From positions 1-64,000 of the forward strand of contig JADKCF010000004.1 in NCBI GenBank assembly GCA_016714765.1: 64,000 nt of DNA. The letters run 5' to 3'. A model generated the notes under the pieces. The model made no database searches. It was not told the origin of the DNA and saw only the letters and a list, made by a program, of their open reading frames with translations. This DNA comes from Saprospiraceae bacterium (lineage in GTDB: Bacteria; Bacteroidota; Bacteroidia; Chitinophagales; Saprospiraceae). Position 1 is the first letter of the stretch; each line of letters opens with the position of its first letter. The translations under genes and the position numbers were made by a program. Positions 61,770-64,000 of this stretch are shown here, piece by piece.

Positions 61770-63754
61770 ATGAAAAACAGAAAACAATCCACTCAAAATG
61801 TAAGCACAAATATTGTAAGTACAAACGTCCCGGCTGCGCAAACCTTTGGAGGTTTTTCTACCCAATGGCATGGTTGGATTGTATTTTTATTTGGTGCAGT
61901 ACTTTATTTAAACACGATTACACATGACTTTACACAAGATGATGCTATTGTAATCTATGACAATATGTACACTACCAAGGGCCTGGCAGGCCTGAAAGGA
62001 TTGTTTACCAAAGATACCTTTTTTGGATTTTTCAAGGAGGAAGGAAAGGCCAAGCTGGTATCAGGTGGTCGTTACCGGCCTCTTACACCGGCTATGTTTG
62101 CCATAGAGTATCAGCTTGTCGGTAAAAAACCATGGCTAGGGCATCTTATCAACATCCTACTATACGGATTTCTCTGTCTGATGGTGTATAAATTGCTTAT
62201 CACCATGATTTGTCACAAGGATGATAGCGAAAGTAAAAGATATATGGTACTGGCAGCTGCACTTTTATATGCTGCTCACCCAATTCATACTGAAGCTGTT
62301 GCTAATATCAAAGGAAGGGATGAAATTATGTGTATGCTAGGCAGTATATTTTCACTATATGCCATGCTTAAATATGTGGATCTGCGCCAGGTTAAATACA
62401 TAATATACGCGTGTATTAGTTTTTTTATAGCCTTCATGTCTAAAGAGAATACCATTACTTTTTTGGCAGTCATCCCATTGACATTGTACTATTTCAGAGA
62501 CCTGACATTCAAAGATGCCGCCTTAAAAAGTGCTGTATTGCTGCTACCTGCCATATTGTTTCTTATGATAAGATCTTCCATATTGGGCAACGATTTCGGA
62601 GGAACACCTATGGAACTTATGAATAATCCATATCTTAAGTTTGTAAATGGAAGTTATATACCATTTGATACAGGAGAAAAAATGGCTACTATAATATACA
62701 CCCTTGCAAAATATGTACAACTTCTTATATTTCCTGTCACATTGACCCATGACTATTATCCTCGGTATATAGATATTATGAGTTTTGGAGACTGGAGGGT
62801 GATTTCAGGGCTTTTGTTGTATATTTTTATTGGGTATCTGGCTATCAGAGGGTTGAGGCCCAAAAGCATACTGGGCTATGGATCTGCATTTTTTCTTATA
62901 ACATTATCCATTGTATCCAACATCGTTTTTCCCATAGGCACCAATATGTCCGAACGTTTTATGTTTATGCCATCATTAGGTTTTGCACTGGTTCTGGCTT
63001 ATTTATTACAAAAATATGTATTCGAAAAAGCAGGGAAAAAGGCATTCACAGCAGTATTGGGAGTCATGATATTGTTATATAGTTTGAAAACAATCACACG
63101 AAACTTTGTGTGGGAAAGTGATTTCAGGCTTTTCACCACAGATGTCAGGACTTCTACCAATAGTGCCAAGGTCCTCAATGCAGCAGGTGGTGCCCTTACC
63201 ACCCAGTCTGTAAAAGAAAAAGATGAAAATAAAAAAAAGGAGATGCTTGTGACTGCTATAGGATACCTTACAAAAGCGGTTTCTATTCATCCAACATATA
63301 AAAATGCATATCTTATCATGGGGAATGCACATTATTACCGCAAAGAATATGACCCGGCAGTAGCTGCCTACGAACAAGCCCTTGCTCTGGATTCAGACTT
63401 CAATGACGCTAAAACCAATCTTGCTGTAGCCCTCAGAGATGGAGGCAGGCAGGCAGGAGAGGTAGAAAATAATCTGGTGAAATCTGAAGCTATGTTGTTA
63501 AAATCCATTGGTCTGACCCCAAATGACTCTGAGACACTCAGGCTTCTTGGAGTGGTTAATGGTATTAAAGGCAGTCACATGGAAGCTGTGAAATATTTTG
63601 ATCAGGTTGTTCAGTTGGACCCTAAAAATGCCGCCAGTTTTCTGAATCTCAGTAATGCTTACAGAAATGCAGGCAATATGGCAGAAGCAGAAAAAATATG
63701 CAAAAAGCACTGCAATTGGACCCACAGATTGTTAATAGACCCGCCGAACAGTAA
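61770..63754 (+). pseudogene. TMTC-like membrane protein with TPR domain, frameshifted at 3' end
   Basis: A multi-pass membrane N terminus starts after about 30 residues (WIVFLFGAVLYLNTITHDFT). It has DDAIVIYDN (residues important in GT-C glycosyltransferases), HPIHTEAVANIKGRDEIMCM, and the DUF1736-type loop KYVQLLIFPVTLTHDYYPRY. C-terminal TPR repeats follow from about residue 500 (AYLIMGNAHYYRKEYDPAVA, AASFLNLSNAYRNAGNMAEA). TMTC proteins are O-mannosyltransferase-like enzymes; activity here is inferred. The frame drifts near 63697; adding one A gives NMQKALQLDPQIVNRPAEQ and TAA at 63752-63754 in place of an unrelated tail to 63809. The reconstructed protein has about 661 residues. Confidence 0.85.
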
Positions 63755-63853
63755 AATTAATAAAATTTTAAAAGACATTTGTATCTTTTTGCGTCTCATA
63801 GTATATTAGGAGCAGGTTTTGTAGCTGCATCCATTTACCAATGATTTATTATT

Positions 63854-64000
63854 ATGATAAAAAATAGCTCCAAGCTGGGTATTCTGATTTTCCTACTGAT
63901 ACATTGGTCAGCCCACCCTGTGCTATCCCAGAGTTACCTCGAAAGAGAAGATCTTTGGGTCAATACCAAGATGGCAGAAATGACGCTTGATCAGAAAATC
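63854..64000 (+). CDS. Glycoside hydrolase family 3 protein, 5' part
   Basis: The first 49 codons of a gene cut by the window edge. A signal peptide (LGILIFLLIHWSAHPVLSQS) is followed by LWVNTKMAEMTLDQKI, the start of a family 3 N-terminal domain as in beta-N-acetylhexosaminidases and beta-glucosidases (usually continuing with GQLFM-type sequence). The frame is open to the end of the window. Only the family is suggested; substrate cannot be told. Confidence 0.6.
   Translation, partial: MIKNSSKLGILIFLLIHWSAHPVLSQSYLEREDLWVNTKMAEMTLDQKI

Overview
The window looks like a chromosomal segment of a Bacteroidota bacterium, probably a Saprospiraceae-like member. The evidence is AT-rich DNA, TAnnTTTG promoter boxes in place of sigma-70 boxes, few Shine-Dalgarno sequences, several type IX secretion (T9SS) C-terminal sorting tails, a GldB lipoprotein and a RemB-like outer-membrane protein. 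I saw no rRNA, tRNA, CRISPR array, prophage or complete insertion sequence.

Region 1 (about 0-18.8 kb, all genes on the minus strand) is an exopolysaccharide/O-antigen locus read from right to left. A Wza-like SLBB export protein (18.8-16.0 kb), a winged-helix/nucleotidyltransferase-like protein and a NusG/RfaH-like antiterminator come first. Sugar-nucleotide genes follow: WbpE-type aminotransferase, UDP-glucose 6-dehydrogenase, RfbB, a Wzz-type chain-length protein, WbpD-type acetyltransferase, WbpB-type dehydrogenase and RfbA. WbpB, WbpD and WbpE together point to a 2,3-diacetamido-uronic acid sugar, and RfbA/RfbB to dTDP-deoxysugars. No glycosyltransferase, flippase or polymerase is present; these presumably lie to the left. 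Small accessory genes sit between the sugar genes: DUF2283/DUF4258, HicBA, a nucleotidyltransferase pair, GxxExxY, a YoeB module, a kinase-like trio, a Uma2 nuclease and a four-helix-bundle protein. The spacers carry several repeat families: arrays of a 22-24 bp hairpin unit just 3' of most genes, a ~67 bp palindrome in four copies, a GC-rich hairpin variant and a 40 bp direct repeat near both ends. None of these was seen right of about 15 kb.

Region 2 (18.9-64 kb) is ordinary chromosome on both strands: metH, a RemB-like porin, a methyltransferase, alpha-2-macroglobulin plus PBP1C, threonine synthase, T9SS-secreted proteins, glutaryl-CoA dehydrogenase, folB, a ferredoxin with its reductase, a BlaI/M56 regulatory operon, comM, a lipid kinase, DUF3943, tatA, gldB, DUF4837, PEP carboxylase, an adaptor/permease/ATPase exporter, a GNAT-like protein, a long-chain acyl-CoA synthetase, a TMTC-like TPR membrane protein and the start of a family 3 glycosidase.

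An important caution: many genes, including housekeeping ones such as thrC, the acyl-CoA synthetase and the ferredoxin reductase, are broken by single-base length changes, mostly in A/T homopolymers, and the lost protein continues at once in another frame. This looks more like consensus error than real gene decay. The affected genes are given with their reconstructed extents.
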